Below, one piece after another: positions 1-6,606 of a DNA stretch of 10,566 bases (positions are counted from its first letter, which is position 1; each line of letters begins with the position of its first letter). Position numbers and translations under genes: made by a program. The stretch is from Actinomycetota bacterium (GTDB taxonomy: Bacteria; Actinomycetota; Acidimicrobiia; Spongiisociales; UBA11373), in NCBI GenBank assembly GCA_003486285.1, contig DNGH01000206.1:1-10566 (forward strand), given 5' to 3'. The notes under the pieces are model-generated. The model was not told the DNA's origin. It made no database searches and saw only the letters and a list, made by a program, of their open reading frames with translations.

Positions 1-63
1 CGTCGCCCGTCGCCCGTCGCCCCTCGCCCCTCGCCCCTCACCACCCGGCACCCGCCACCTGGC
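1..63. repeat. 7-bp-period tandem repeat tract (tract 1)
   Basis: Nine consecutive heptamers fill this stretch without a phase break: CGTCGCC three times, CCTCGCC twice, CCTCACC, then ACCCGGC, ACCCGCC and ACCTGGC. The window opens inside the tract, so its left edge and left neighbour are unknown. It ends just before the promoter region of the DUF3499-like gene. It holds no credible ORF. It is one of four such tracts here, and it shares the word ACCCGGC (43-49) with the other three. Function unknown. Confidence 0.85.
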
Positions 64-70
64 GCCGCAA

Positions 71-92
71 ATCACACTCTTGTGATTATCCT
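71..92 (+). promoter_or_regulatory. Putative promoter with inverted repeat upstream of the DUF3499-like gene
   Basis: A perfect inverted repeat, ATCACA (71-76) and TGTGAT (81-86) separated by 4 nt, lies directly against a TANNNT-type -10 hexamer, TATCCT (87-92). The -10 ends 7 nt before the ATG at 100, the spacing expected for a leaderless actinobacterial transcript. I see no good -35 hexamer. The inverted repeat could be an operator. Its half-sites face the opposite way to a CRP-type TGTGA-N6-TCACA site, so it should not be called a CRP site. Confidence 0.4.
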
Positions 93-99
93 GCCCGCC

Positions 100-327
100 A
101 TGACTGAACACTGCGTCCGGTGTGGGACTCCCGCGGGGATCGTGATGGCGTTCCACTATCAGGGTCGTACCCTGTGGCTCGACGACATCGCCGAACCTGT
201 CGTGCCGGGCAAAGGGTATGCTATGTGTGAGCATCACGCCGGTCGCATGACCCCGCCGGTGGGGTGGACCCTGGTGGACCGTCGTCGCACTATCCGTCCG
301 CTGTTCGCCTCACTCGAAGTCGCGTGA
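100..327 (+). CDS. DUF3499-family small Cys-rich protein
   Basis: A 75-aa protein matching, from memory, the actinobacterial DUF3499 family, which in mycobacteria lies close to manB. The visible signature is CVRCG at residues 5-9, then CEHHAGR at 43-49 followed by PPVGW at 52-56. The C-x2-C pair plus the later C/H cluster could bind a metal such as zinc (inference). The molecular function of the family is not established to my knowledge. I chose the ATG at 100 over the in-frame GTG at 82 because the -10-like TATCCT (87-92) would overlap codons of the longer form and because family members begin only a few residues before the first Cys. The next gene starts 7 nt after the stop, so co-transcription is likely. 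Confidence 0.8.
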   Translation: MTEHCVRCGTPAGIVMAFHYQGRTLWLDDIAEPVVPGKGYAMCEHHAGRMTPPVGWTLVDRRRTIRPLFASLEVA

Positions 328-334
328 GCCGGCG

Positions 335-637
335 ATGCCGATCGACCGCGAGGTGCTCGACGCGGTCCTGGAGATGGACGAGCACGAGCTGCGCCGCCTG
401 CTGATCCTGGCGCGGGCGCGGCTGGAGAACCACGGGGTGCAGTTCGATGCGGGGGCGCCGGCGGTGTCCCTCCGCCGCCAGTGGGTGCGGTGCGGCAAGG
501 ACACCTGTACCCGGTGCCCGCACGGACCCTACTGGTACGCCTACTGGCGGGAAGATGGCAGGCGAAGGTCGCGATATGTGGGAAAATTGGAGGACGGAAT
601 CGATCCGATGCCGGGGCGCGCTCCGGTCGGTGGATGA
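335..637 (+). CDS. Small Cys-rich protein, DUF6788-like
   Basis: A 100-aa protein with two parts. Residues 1-34 are a charged, probably helical segment. Residues 50-84 form a compact motif: RCGK (52-55), a Cys cluster (C53, C58, C61), HGPYWYAYW (63-71), then RRRSRYVGK (76-84). The pattern Cys-rich, then HGPYWY, then a basic strand ending YVGK resembles DUF6788-type domains, often seen in mobile-element and integrase-associated proteins (from memory). A DNA-binding role is only a guess. It starts 7 nt after the DUF3499-like gene, and its stop lies next to the strong ribosome binding site of the following zinc-ribbon gene, so the three probably form one transcript. No catalytic motif is visible. 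Confidence 0.65.
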   Translation: MPIDREVLDAVLEMDEHELRRLLILARARLENHGVQFDAGAPAVSLRRQWVRCGKDTCTRCPHGPYWYAYWREDGRRRSRYVGKLEDGIDPMPGRAPVGG

Positions 638-647
638 GGAGGATGGG

Positions 648-848
648 ATGGGACGCCGGACCCGCGACACCGTGACGGTGGCCTGCGCCAATTGCGGTGG
701 TCAGGATGCGATCCAGATCGAGATCACGCTTCCCGACGACACCGAGGTGAGGTTCAACTCCTGCCACCGCTGCGAGCACCGCTGGTGGGAGGCGGGCAGC
801 AGCGTGATCGACCTCAACTCCGTGCTGGAGAAGGCCCGCAGGCGCTGA
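648..848 (+). CDS. 66-aa zinc-ribbon protein, unknown function
   Basis: A 66-aa protein with two C-x2-C knuckles, CANC (residues 13-16) and CHRC (39-42), separated by a segment rich in beta-forming residues with alternating acidic positions. This is the layout of a zinc ribbon. CHRC is followed by EHRWWE, then a short helix ending in KARRR. The reading frame is open well upstream, but the ATG at 648 is preceded by a clean Shine-Dalgarno AGGAGG (637-642) with 5-nt spacing, and the upstream part of the frame overlaps the preceding gene out of frame. Zinc ribbons of this size often bind nucleic acid or RNA polymerase, but nothing here fixes the role. It is the last gene of the small-gene cluster; about 100 bp separate it from the membrane protein. 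Confidence 0.72.
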   Translation: MGRRTRDTVTVACANCGGQDAIQIEITLPDDTEVRFNSCHRCEHRWWEAGSSVIDLNSVLEKARRR

Positions 849-908
849 GCGCGGCCCCTGCGGTTCTCGGGAGGGCGTGCCCGTCTCCGCCACCTCGCCG
901 CCCCCGCT

Positions 909-939
909 GAAACGGTTTCGGACGCCGCCCCGGTACCCT
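909..939 (+). promoter_or_regulatory. Putative promoter and palindrome upstream of the membrane protein
   Basis: In the 99-bp gap before the membrane protein, the odd palindrome GAAAC-G-GTTTC (909-919) precedes a TANNNT hexamer, TACCCT (934-939). The hexamer ends 8 nt before the GTG start at 948, compatible with a leaderless transcript. No Shine-Dalgarno is seen. The palindrome sits where a -35 element or operator would be and looks like a half-conserved LacI-type operator. It is short enough to be chance. Confidence 0.3.
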
Positions 940-947
940 GCCCCTCC

Positions 948-3110
948 GTGATCGCCGAATCCTCCGTGGAAGCCATCGTGCCGGTGCGCCACGCCACCCC
1001 GTGGTGGCGCTACGCGGTGCCGGTGGTGCTCACCCTGGCCGCGGCGACTGCCTTCGGCCTGTTGCGTCCCGACCTGATCTTCACCGCCAACACCCCCACC
1101 GGTGGCGACATGGGCGCCCATGTGTATCTGCCCGCGTTCCTCCGTGACAACCTGCTGACTCACGGCCGGATCCTGGGGTGGAGCAACGACTGGTACGCCG
1201 GGTTCCCGGTGCTCTACTTCTACTTCCCGCTGCCGGCGCTGGTGACGGTGCTGCTCGACGTCGTTCTCCCCTATGGGGTCGCCTTCAAGCTGGTGACGGT
1301 CGCCGGGTTGGTGGCCCTGCCGTTTGCGGCGTACTTCCTGGCGCGGGCGATGGATCTGGCGCGCCCGGTGGCCCTGGTGGCGGGTGTCGCCGGTGGGACG
1401 TTCATCTTCATGGAGAGCTTCTCGATCTTCGGCGGGAACACGCTGTCGACGCTGGCCGGGGAGTTCTCGTTCTCGTGGTCGTTCGCTCTTTCCATCGTCT
1501 ACCTGGGCCTGGTGATCCGCAACGTCCGCGAAGGGCGTCGCTTCAGCGTCGGCGCTGGCGTGGTGCTGGCGCTGACTGCGCTGTGCCACATCATCACGAC
1601 GATGGTCGTCGTGATCGCGTCGCTGCCGCTGCTGCTGCGCCGGCGCGGCCCGACCACCCTGCTGGCGGCCTGGGGGATCGGCTTTGCGCTCGCCGGGTTC
1701 TGGGCGGTGCCACTGCTCGATCACATCCCCTACACCACGGACATGGGGTGGTTCCCGGTGGAGGGGATCGACAAGGTGTTCGAGCGGGAACTCTGGCCGC
1801 TGCTGGTTCCCGCGGCCGCCGGGCTCGCCTGGGCGATCCACCGGCGCCTGTTGGTCGGCCCGATCGTCGCCCTGATGGTGGTTCCGGTGGCGGGCTATTA
1901 CCTCATCCAGTTCATCGACTTCCGCAAGCTCTACAACGCCCGGTTGCTGGCCTACTGGTACTTCGCCGTGTACTTCCTGGCCGGGATGGGCATCGGCGCC
2001 GCGGTGCAGGCGGTGGCCCGGAGGCTGCGAGGCGGCGAGTCGCCGCGCTGGGCTCTGGCGACGGTGGCGGCGGTGGTCATGCTCATCCTCGGGATCAGCG
2101 CGGTCAACAAGACCCCCTCCTGGGCGCGTTGGAACTACTCCGGCTACGAGGCCAAGCAGGCCTACGGCTTCACCGGCGACGGAACCCCCGTCCTGCAGGC
2201 CGACTACTGGGCGGAGTTGATGGGGCTGATGTCGGCGATCGACGCCCTGCCTCCCGGACGGGTGATGTGGGAGGCCAACAGCGACCTCAACAAGTACGGC
2301 ACGCCGATGGCGCCGATGCTGATTCCGTACTTCTCGGAGGGTCATCCCTCGATGGAGGGCTTGTACTTCGAGTCGGCCCTGACCACGCCGTTCCACTTTC
2401 TCAACGCAGCCGAGGTGAGCCAGCGGCCCTCCAACCCGGTATCGGGCCTCGACTACCACCACCTGGACTTCGCCCGCGCCGTCCCGCATCTCGCCGTCTA
2501 CGACGTCGCCTACTACGTGTCGCTCACCGAGGAGGCGACGACCGCGGCCAAGGAGTACGGCCTCGAGGTCCTGGCCGAGCCGGCGCCCTTCACCCTTTTC
2601 GCTCTGCCCGAGTCGGATCTGGTCGATGTCGCCGCGTACGAGCCGGTGGTGTGGGACGGCGCCGAGTCGTTCTTCGATGCGACGCTGACCTGGTACGACG
2701 ACCTCGAGTTGCTCGATCGTTGGCTTGTGGAGACGGGTCCGGAGGAGTGGCTCCGCCTCGAGGACGCCTCCAGTGGCACCCGCCGCATCATCGACCAGGG
2801 TGGCACCGTGTCCAACGTGGTGCTCGACCACGACCGTATCGCGTTCGACACCACCGCGGTCGGCGTGCCTCACCTGGTGAAGGTCTCGTACTTCCCCAAC
2901 TGGCGGGCGCGCGGCGCCGAAGGGCCATTCCGGGCGGCCCCCTCACTGATGGTGGTGGTGCCGACCAAGGAGCACGTCGAGATCGTGTTCTCCAACACTC
3001 GCGCCGAGATCGCCGGCAACCTCCTCACCGCGGGAGCGCTGATCGGGTTGGCGGGTTACGCCATCCTGAAGCGCCGCAATCGCCGCGGCGAGGTCGCACC
3101 GGCGGCCTGA
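948..3110 (+). CDS. Polytopic membrane protein, PTPS_related / GT-C-like
   Basis: A 720-aa integral membrane protein. After a short N-terminal tail it has about 10-11 hydrophobic segments between residues 21 and 384 (for example 21-39, 111-134, 138-160, 200-222, 236-257, 281-320, 334-355, 366-384). A soluble region of about 300 aa follows (385-685), then one last TM (about 688-706) and a basic tail. The first loop carries TGGDMGAHVY (51-60) and further on WYAGFPVLYFYFP (82-94), a pattern I associate with the '6-pyruvoyl-tetrahydropterin synthase-related' membrane family (PF10131), despite that name a GT-C-like or YfhO-like fold. The soluble end with VSYFPNWRARGAEGP (646-660) also recalls YfhO-type proteins. 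GT-C enzymes use polyprenyl-phosphate sugars and an acidic residue in the first loop, here possibly D54; this assignment is inference. The GTG at 948 follows a TACCCT -10. The gene ends 4 nt from the convergent glycosyltransferase, and a shared glycan pathway is plausible but unproven. Confidence 0.72.
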   Translation: MIAESSVEAIVPVRHATPWWRYAVPVVLTLAAATAFGLLRPDLIFTANTPTGGDMGAHVYLPAFLRDNLLTHGRILGWSNDWYAGFPVLYFYFPLPALVTVLLDVVLPYGVAFKLVTVAGLVALPFAAYFLARAMDLARPVALVAGVAGGTFIFMESFSIFGGNTLSTLAGEFSFSWSFALSIVYLGLVIRNVREGRRFSVGAGVVLALTALCHIITTMVVVIASLPLLLRRRGPTTLLAAWGIGFALAGFWAVPLLDHIPYTTDMGWFPVEGIDKVFERELWPLLVPAAAGLAWAIHRRLLVGPIVALMVVPVAGYYLIQFIDFRKLYNARLLAYWYFAVYFLAGMGIGAAVQAVARRLRGGESPRWALATVAAVVMLILGISAVNKTPSWARWNYSGYEAKQAYGFTGDGTPVLQADYWAELMGLMSAIDALPPGRVMWEANSDLNKYGTPMAPMLIPYFSEGHPSMEGLYFESALTTPFHFLNAAEVSQRPSNPVSGLDYHHLDFARAVPHLAVYDVAYYVSLTEEATTAAKEYGLEVLAEPAPFTLFALPESDLVDVAAYEPVVWDGAESFFDATLTWYDDLELLDRWLVETGPEEWLRLEDASSGTRRIIDQGGTVSNVVLDHDRIAFDTTAVGVPHLVKVSYFPNWRARGAEGPFRAAPSLMVVVPTKEHVEIVFSNTRAEIAGNLLTAGALIGLAGYAILKRRNRRGEVAPAA

Positions 3111-3114
3111 ATGC

Positions 3115-3828
3115 TCAGCTGCGGTTACGGGACTCGGCGCGTAGCGTGCGGCGGATCCGCCACAGTCCCCGCACCGTACGCGGCACCCGCTTGAGCAGGC
3201 TGGAGCGGGTGGCGCGCAACTCCTCGACCACGGCCGGAATCTCCCGGATGCGATAGCCGGCCCGTTCGGCGCGGATCACCAACTCGGTGTCGAACAGGTC
3301 CTTGGTCGAAGTCACCCGGGGAGCGATCTCGGCGATCACCGTCGACCGGATCACCTTCATCCCGTGGGTGTCGCTCACCTGCGACCCCAGCAAGGTGCGC
3401 AGCAACAGATTGAAGGTGAAGGTGGCCAGGCGCCGGATCGGGCCGCGATGATCGACGGCGCCGGGGGCACGCTTCGAGGCCAGAACGACGTCGGCCTCGG
3501 CGGCGAGCGCCAGGGCCGCCGAGAGGAACTCGGCCGAGAAGTAGTCGATGTCGACGTTGGCCACCCACTCGCTGCGCGCCGCCAGGAAGCCGTCGCGCAT
3601 CGCGGCCCCGTAGTCGGGAGTGGGCAGGCGCAACACCGTGATGCGAGGGTCGCCGCCGGCGGCACGGACTGCGACTGCGGCGGTGTCATCCGTGGAGCCG
3701 TTCTCGGCGAGGATCGCGGTGGTGCCGGGTCCCACCCGGTCGAGCGTGGCGAGGAGCCGGGGCACGGCCTCGGGGAGGAATCCGGCCTCGTTGTGGATCG
3801 GGACGACCACCGTCAGCGAAGGGGGCAC
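3115..3828 (-). CDS. Family 2 glycosyltransferase
   Basis: A 237-aa GT-A fold glycosyltransferase of the GT2 / dolichyl-phosphate-mannose-synthase-like class, acting at the cytoplasmic side. Visible motifs: TVVVPIHNEAG (residues 6-16, nucleotide-binding strand), ENGSTDDT (42-49), the DxD metal-binding motif DID (93-95), and an acceptor/catalytic region with DTHGMK (153-158) and DLFDTELVIRA (177-187). The basic C-terminus (KRVPRTVRGLWRIRR) has no TM segments, unlike GtrB-type enzymes. The frame is open to 4035, but upstream residues have no family match and would run into manB. The GTG at 3828 starts right before the first beta strand, and a TAGACT -10 (minus strand, 3842-3837) lies 8 nt ahead of it. 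It converges on the membrane protein (4-nt gap) and diverges from manB, so a GDP-mannose donor is attractive but only inferred from context. Confidence 0.85.
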   Translation of the reverse strand: MPPSLTVVVPIHNEAGFLPEAVPRLLATLDRVGPGTTAILAENGSTDDTAAVAVRAAGGDPRITVLRLPTPDYGAAMRDGFLAARSEWVANVDIDYFSAEFLSAALALAAEADVVLASKRAPGAVDHRGPIRRLATFTFNLLLRTLLGSQVSDTHGMKVIRSTVIAEIAPRVTSTKDLFDTELVIRAERAGYRIREIPAVVEELRATRSSLLKRVPRTVRGLWRIRRTLRAESRNRS

Positions 3829-3918
3829 GGAGCGGGAGTCTACGTGCGGAGGCGCCGCGGCTCCGCATTCGGCGGGAGCGCGATCGGAGACCAAGCCCTG
3901 GCTCCATAGAATGCCCGA
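3829..3918. promoter_or_regulatory. Divergent promoter region, glycosyltransferase / manB
   Basis: This 90-bp spacer separates two divergent starts. On the minus strand TAGACT (3842-3837) lies 8 nt before the GTG at 3828. On the plus strand TAGAAT (3907-3912) lies 6 nt before the ATG at 3919. Both fit the actinobacterial TANNNT -10 at leaderless spacing, and neither gene shows a Shine-Dalgarno. Good -35 hexamers are not evident. Shared control of the two genes is possible because the space is so short. Confidence 0.45.
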
Positions 3919-5265
3919 ATGGACCTCGGGCGCATCTTCAAGGCCTACGACGTTCGTGGTCTGGTGCCCGCCGAGTTGAACGAACGGGTCGCCGAGCGCA
4001 TCGGGGCGGCCTTCGCCCGGTTCACCGGTGCCCAACGGATTGCGGTCGGATACGACGCCCGGCTGTCTTCACCCGTCCTGGCCGAGGCACTCATCGGGGG
4101 GATCACCGTCGCGGGGTGTGACGTCGACGTCCTCGGGATGATCGCCACCGACATGGCCTATCACGCCGCTGGGAGCCTCGACGAGCCCGCGGCGATGATC
4201 ACGGCGTCCCACAACCCCAAGGGCTGGAATGGCGTCAAGCTGTGTCTGGCCGGGGCCGCCCCCGTTGGGGCCGACACCGGGCTCGCCGAGGTTCGTCGGC
4301 TGGCGGAGTCCGATGTGGAACCCTCGCCCCGCCCGGGGCTGGCTCGCACCGTCGACACCAGCGGGCGCTACCTCGACCACGTCCTGGCGGTTTCGGGTGC
4401 CGCCGGAATCGGCGAACTCGAAGTGGCCGCCGACGCCGGCAACGGGGTTGGAGGCGTGGTGTTGCCCGCAATCTTCGAGCGGATTCCGGCGGGTCTCACC
4501 GGCCTCTATCTGGACCCGGATGGCACCTTCCCCAACCACCATCCCGACCCACTGCGGCCCGAGAACCTGCACGATCTCGAAGGGCTGATGCGCAGCCGCC
4601 GTTTCGCCCTGGGCGTGGCGTTCGACGGGGACGCCGACCGCGCCGTCTTCATCGACGACGAGGTGCGCCCGCTGCCCGGGAGCACGGTGACCGCGATGGT
4701 GGCCCGGTGGTTCCTGGCGACGGAGCCCGGAGCGCACATCGTCCACAACTTGATCTGCAGCCGGGCCGTCCCCGAGACGATCCTTCGCCATGGGGGAGTG
4801 CCGGTGCGCACCCGGGTCGGGCACTCCTACATCAAGGCGGTGATGGCCGAGACCGACGCCGTGTTCGGCGGGGAGCACAGCGGCCACTACTACTTCCGGG
4901 ACAACTACCGCGCCGACAGTGGGATGCTGGCAATGCTCGTGCTGCTCCGCCTCATCTCGGAAGACGGTCGCCCGATCTCGGTGATCCGGCGCGACTTCGA
5001 GCCCTACGCGCAATCCGGCGAGATCAACCTGACGGTGGCCGACCCGGAGAGCGCCACCGCCCGCGTCGCCGCGGTCTTCGCCGGGGAGCAGGACCGGCTG
5101 GACGGTCTCACGGTCTCGCTGGGGGACCGCTGGTTCAATCTGCGTCCGTCGAACACCGAGCCGGTGTTGCGACTCAACGTCGAGGCTCCCGACGCCGCCG
5201 CGGTGGCGGAGCTGGTGGCCGCGGTGTCGGCGACGATCCAGGAGGTGCCCGATGTCCGTGCCTGA
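3919..5265 (+). CDS. manB: Phosphomannomutase/phosphoglucomutase (ManB type)
   Basis: A 448-aa alpha-D-phosphohexomutase of usual length, interconverting mannose-6-P and mannose-1-P (and often glucose-6-P and glucose-1-P) in the cytosol to supply GDP-mannose and related sugars. All four family signatures are present and in order: the phosphoserine loop TASHNPKGWNG (95-105, catalytic S97), the Mg-binding loop DGDADR (236-241), the sugar-specificity loop GEHSGHYYF (318-326), and the phosphate-binding loop RPSNTEPVLR (409-418). The GEHSGH form is typical of bifunctional PMM/PGM enzymes. The start MDLGRIFKAYDVRG matches the conserved N-terminus; it has no Shine-Dalgarno but a TAGAAT -10 6 nt upstream. 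Its last 14 nt overlap the Trm112-like gene, so it leads a three-gene operon with PGI/PMI. The mycobacterial counterpart is the gene annotated manB near sahH. Confidence 0.95.
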   Translation: MDLGRIFKAYDVRGLVPAELNERVAERIGAAFARFTGAQRIAVGYDARLSSPVLAEALIGGITVAGCDVDVLGMIATDMAYHAAGSLDEPAAMITASHNPKGWNGVKLCLAGAAPVGADTGLAEVRRLAESDVEPSPRPGLARTVDTSGRYLDHVLAVSGAAGIGELEVAADAGNGVGGVVLPAIFERIPAGLTGLYLDPDGTFPNHHPDPLRPENLHDLEGLMRSRRFALGVAFDGDADRAVFIDDEVRPLPGSTVTAMVARWFLATEPGAHIVHNLICSRAVPETILRHGGVPVRTRVGHSYIKAVMAETDAVFGGEHSGHYYFRDNYRADSGMLAMLVLLRLISEDGRPISVIRRDFEPYAQSGEINLTVADPESATARVAAVFAGEQDRLDGLTVSLGDRWFNLRPSNTEPVLRLNVEAPDAAAVAELVAAVSATIQEVPDVRA

Positions 5266-5428
5266 AGAGCTGCTGTCGATCCTGGTCTGCCCGCAATGCC
5301 ACCGGCCGGTGCGGCCCGAGGGTGAGGAACTCGTCTGCACCGGGTGCGGTCTGCGCTATCCGGTGCGTGACGGCATCCCGGTGATGCTCCCCGAGGAGGC
5401 GCGTCCACCCGCCGCGGGTGGCGCATGA
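5252..5428 (+). CDS. Trm112-like / UPF0434 small zinc protein
   Basis: A 58-aa protein of the Trm112p-like (PF03966, YcaR/UPF0434) type: PEELLSILVCPQC (residues 4-16), VCTGCGLRYPVRDGIPVML (28-46). Two CxxC pairs (C13/C16, C29/C32) are present, and the conserved YPVRDGIPVML ending strongly marks the family. In eukaryotes and archaea Trm112 activates methyltransferases; the bacterial role is not well defined. It starts inside manB (14-nt overlap) with its own Shine-Dalgarno GGAGGT (5241-5246, 5-nt spacing). Its stop overlaps the start of the isomerase in an ATGA, so translation of all three genes is probably coupled. It runs between two genes with clear functions and is easily missed because of its size. 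Confidence 0.9.
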   Translation: MSVPEELLSILVCPQCHRPVRPEGEELVCTGCGLRYPVRDGIPVMLPEEARPPAAGGA

Positions 5429-6408
5429 GCCTGATGCGCGATCTGATCGCCGGCCTGCCCGACCAGTTGCGGTGGGCCGCCGGCACGGCGGTGCCGGTGC
5501 TGCCCCCCGCCACCGAGGGGCTGGTGCTGGGCATGGGAGGCTCCGGCTTCGCCGGCGACGTCGCCGCAGCGATCGCCGCCGGGCAGGGGCGCCGGGTCAC
5601 GGCCCGCAAGGACTACGGGATTCCCGGCTGGGCGGTCGGCACCCGCCCGGCAGTGGTGGCGGTGTCGCACAGCGGGAACACCGAGGAGACGTTGGACGGG
5701 GTCGGGGCGGCCGCCGAGGCGGGGCTGTCGATTGCGGTCGCCGTCACCGGTGGTGCACTCATGACACTTGCCGTGGCTCGGGGCTGGCCGGTGCTGGCGG
5801 TGCCCCCGGGACCTCAGCCGCGGGCGGCGGCGGGCTATCTGGTCGGCGCCACCCTGCGCCTGCTCGAGTCTGCCGGGGTCGTCACCGACACCATTCCCGC
5901 CCTCGAGGAGGCGGCCGGGGTGGTCGCCTCCCTGCTCGAGGGACCCGCCGAGGAGCTGGCGCAAGAGCTGGCGGCGGAACTCGCCGGGCGCATCGTGATC
6001 GTCTACGGCACCGGGCCGATCACGGCAGCCGCCGCCGGCCGCTGGAAGACGCAGATCAATGAGAATGGCAAGGCAGCGGCGTGGTGGTCGCTCTTCCCCG
6101 AACTCGACCACAACGAGATCGTGGGCTGGGGCGCCAACCCCGCGGCGCGCGATGCGGTGGGAGTGGTGTTTCTCGAGGACCCCGACGACCATCCCCGAAT
6201 TCGGATCCGGGCGGACCTCACGGCTCGACTGATGGAGGGGGTGCGCATCGCCGGCCGGGTCGGAGCGATCGGCGCCGGGCCCCTCGCCCGGCTCTTCTCG
6301 CTGGTGGTGGTCGGCGACCTGCTGTCGGTGGTCCTGGCCGAGCGCGCGGACATCGATCCGGTGCCGGTGGAGGTCATCGAGAAGCTGAAGGGAATGTTGA
6401 GAGAGTAG
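5425..6408 (+). CDS. Bifunctional phosphoglucose/phosphomannose isomerase (SIS domain)
   Basis: A 327-aa SIS-domain sugar isomerase of the PGI/PMI family known from archaea and actinobacteria, interconverting fructose-6-P with glucose-6-P and mannose-6-P. Visible motifs: GMGGSGFAGD (36-45) and SHSGNTEETL (81-90) for phosphate binding, PRAAAGY (132-138), and the active-site block INENGKAAAW (211-220) with FPELDHNEIVGW (224-235). E213 and H229 correspond to the catalytic Glu and His described for the Pyrobaculum enzyme. The C-terminus PVPVEVIEKLKGML is the family's usual ending. The ATG overlaps the Trm112-like stop (ATGA). Product and substrate fit directly with manB upstream: fructose-6-P to mannose-6-P to mannose-1-P. 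Heptamer repeats begin on the last base of its stop codon. Confidence 0.9.
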   Translation: MSLMRDLIAGLPDQLRWAAGTAVPVLPPATEGLVLGMGGSGFAGDVAAAIAAGQGRRVTARKDYGIPGWAVGTRPAVVAVSHSGNTEETLDGVGAAAEAGLSIAVAVTGGALMTLAVARGWPVLAVPPGPQPRAAAGYLVGATLRLLESAGVVTDTIPALEEAAGVVASLLEGPAEELAQELAAELAGRIVIVYGTGPITAAAAGRWKTQINENGKAAAWWSLFPELDHNEIVGWGANPAARDAVGVVFLEDPDDHPRIRIRADLTARLMEGVRIAGRVGAIGAGPLARLFSLVVVGDLLSVVLAERADIDPVPVEVIEKLKGMLRE

Positions 6409-6575
6409 GTGTCAGGTGTCAGGTATCAGCCCAGCCCCACGCCTTGTCGCGTGTTGTCTGTTGTCTGTCATCCGGTACCCGGCACCTGATACCCGGTACC
6501 CGGTTTCGGGTATCTGTCATCTCTCATCTGGTGTCTGATCTGATACCTGAGACCTGACACCTGAAACCTGACACC
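6408..6575. repeat. Long 7-bp-period repeat tract with inverted ends (tract 2)
   Basis: From the last base of the isomerase stop codon, 24 heptamers can be read in one unbroken phase although the word changes along the way. GGTGTCA twice and GGTATCA open the tract. Less regular units follow (6429-6456), then TCTGTTG and TCTGTCA, CCCGGCA/CCCGGTA types (6478-6505), TCTGTCA and TCTCTCA, and finally TGATACC, TGAGACC, TGACACC, TGAAACC, TGACACC. TGACACC is the reverse complement of GGTGTCA. The 23-nt arms 6407-6429 and 6540-6562 are reverse complements with one mismatch, so the tract could fold into a long stem-loop. It fills most of the 198-bp gap between the isomerase and adenosylhomocysteinase genes. 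It may act as a terminator or processing hairpin, but that is inference. Confidence 0.85.
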
Positions 6576-6592
6576 TAATCTGCATTCCCCAG

Positions 6593-6598
6593 AAAGGA
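6593..6598 (+). promoter_or_regulatory. Ribosome binding site deciding the TTG start of ahcY
   Basis: AAAGGA lies 8 nt upstream of the TTG at 6607 and supports that unusual start. The next in-frame ATG is 24 codons further and would remove conserved N-terminal residues. No clear TANNNT -10 is visible between the repeats and this site. Confidence 0.6.
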
Positions 6599-6606
6599 CC
6601 CCACCC

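Noticed and set aside
71..86. CRP/GlxR binding site
   Set aside because: The half-sites are inverted relative to TGTGA-N6-TCACA, and the spacing is 4 nt.
909..919. Confident LacI-family operator
   Set aside because: GAAAC-G-GTTTC is suggestive, but it is an 11-bp odd palindrome with no regulator gene nearby; kept only as a weak note in the promoter entry.
234..2873. An 879-codon open frame on the minus strand opposite the membrane protein and small genes
   Set aside because: It is a high-GC shadow. Its product is rich in R, H, G, Q and P with no domain pattern, while the plus strand carries recognisable proteins through the same bases.
3829..4035. N-terminal extension of the glycosyltransferase frame to 4035
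   Set aside because: It would overlap the start of manB by over 100 nt, contains no GT2 residues and lacks a good start near family length. The GTG at 3828 with a -10 element fits better.
4069..5340. A 423-codon minus-strand frame opposite manB
   Set aside because: The plus-strand mutase has all four family motifs. The antisense product is low-complexity and Arg/His/Gly-rich.
6409..6606. SAM or SAH riboswitch upstream of ahcY
   Set aside because: The leader consists almost entirely of heptamer repeats up to about 6575. I could not find a riboswitch core in the remaining 30 nt.
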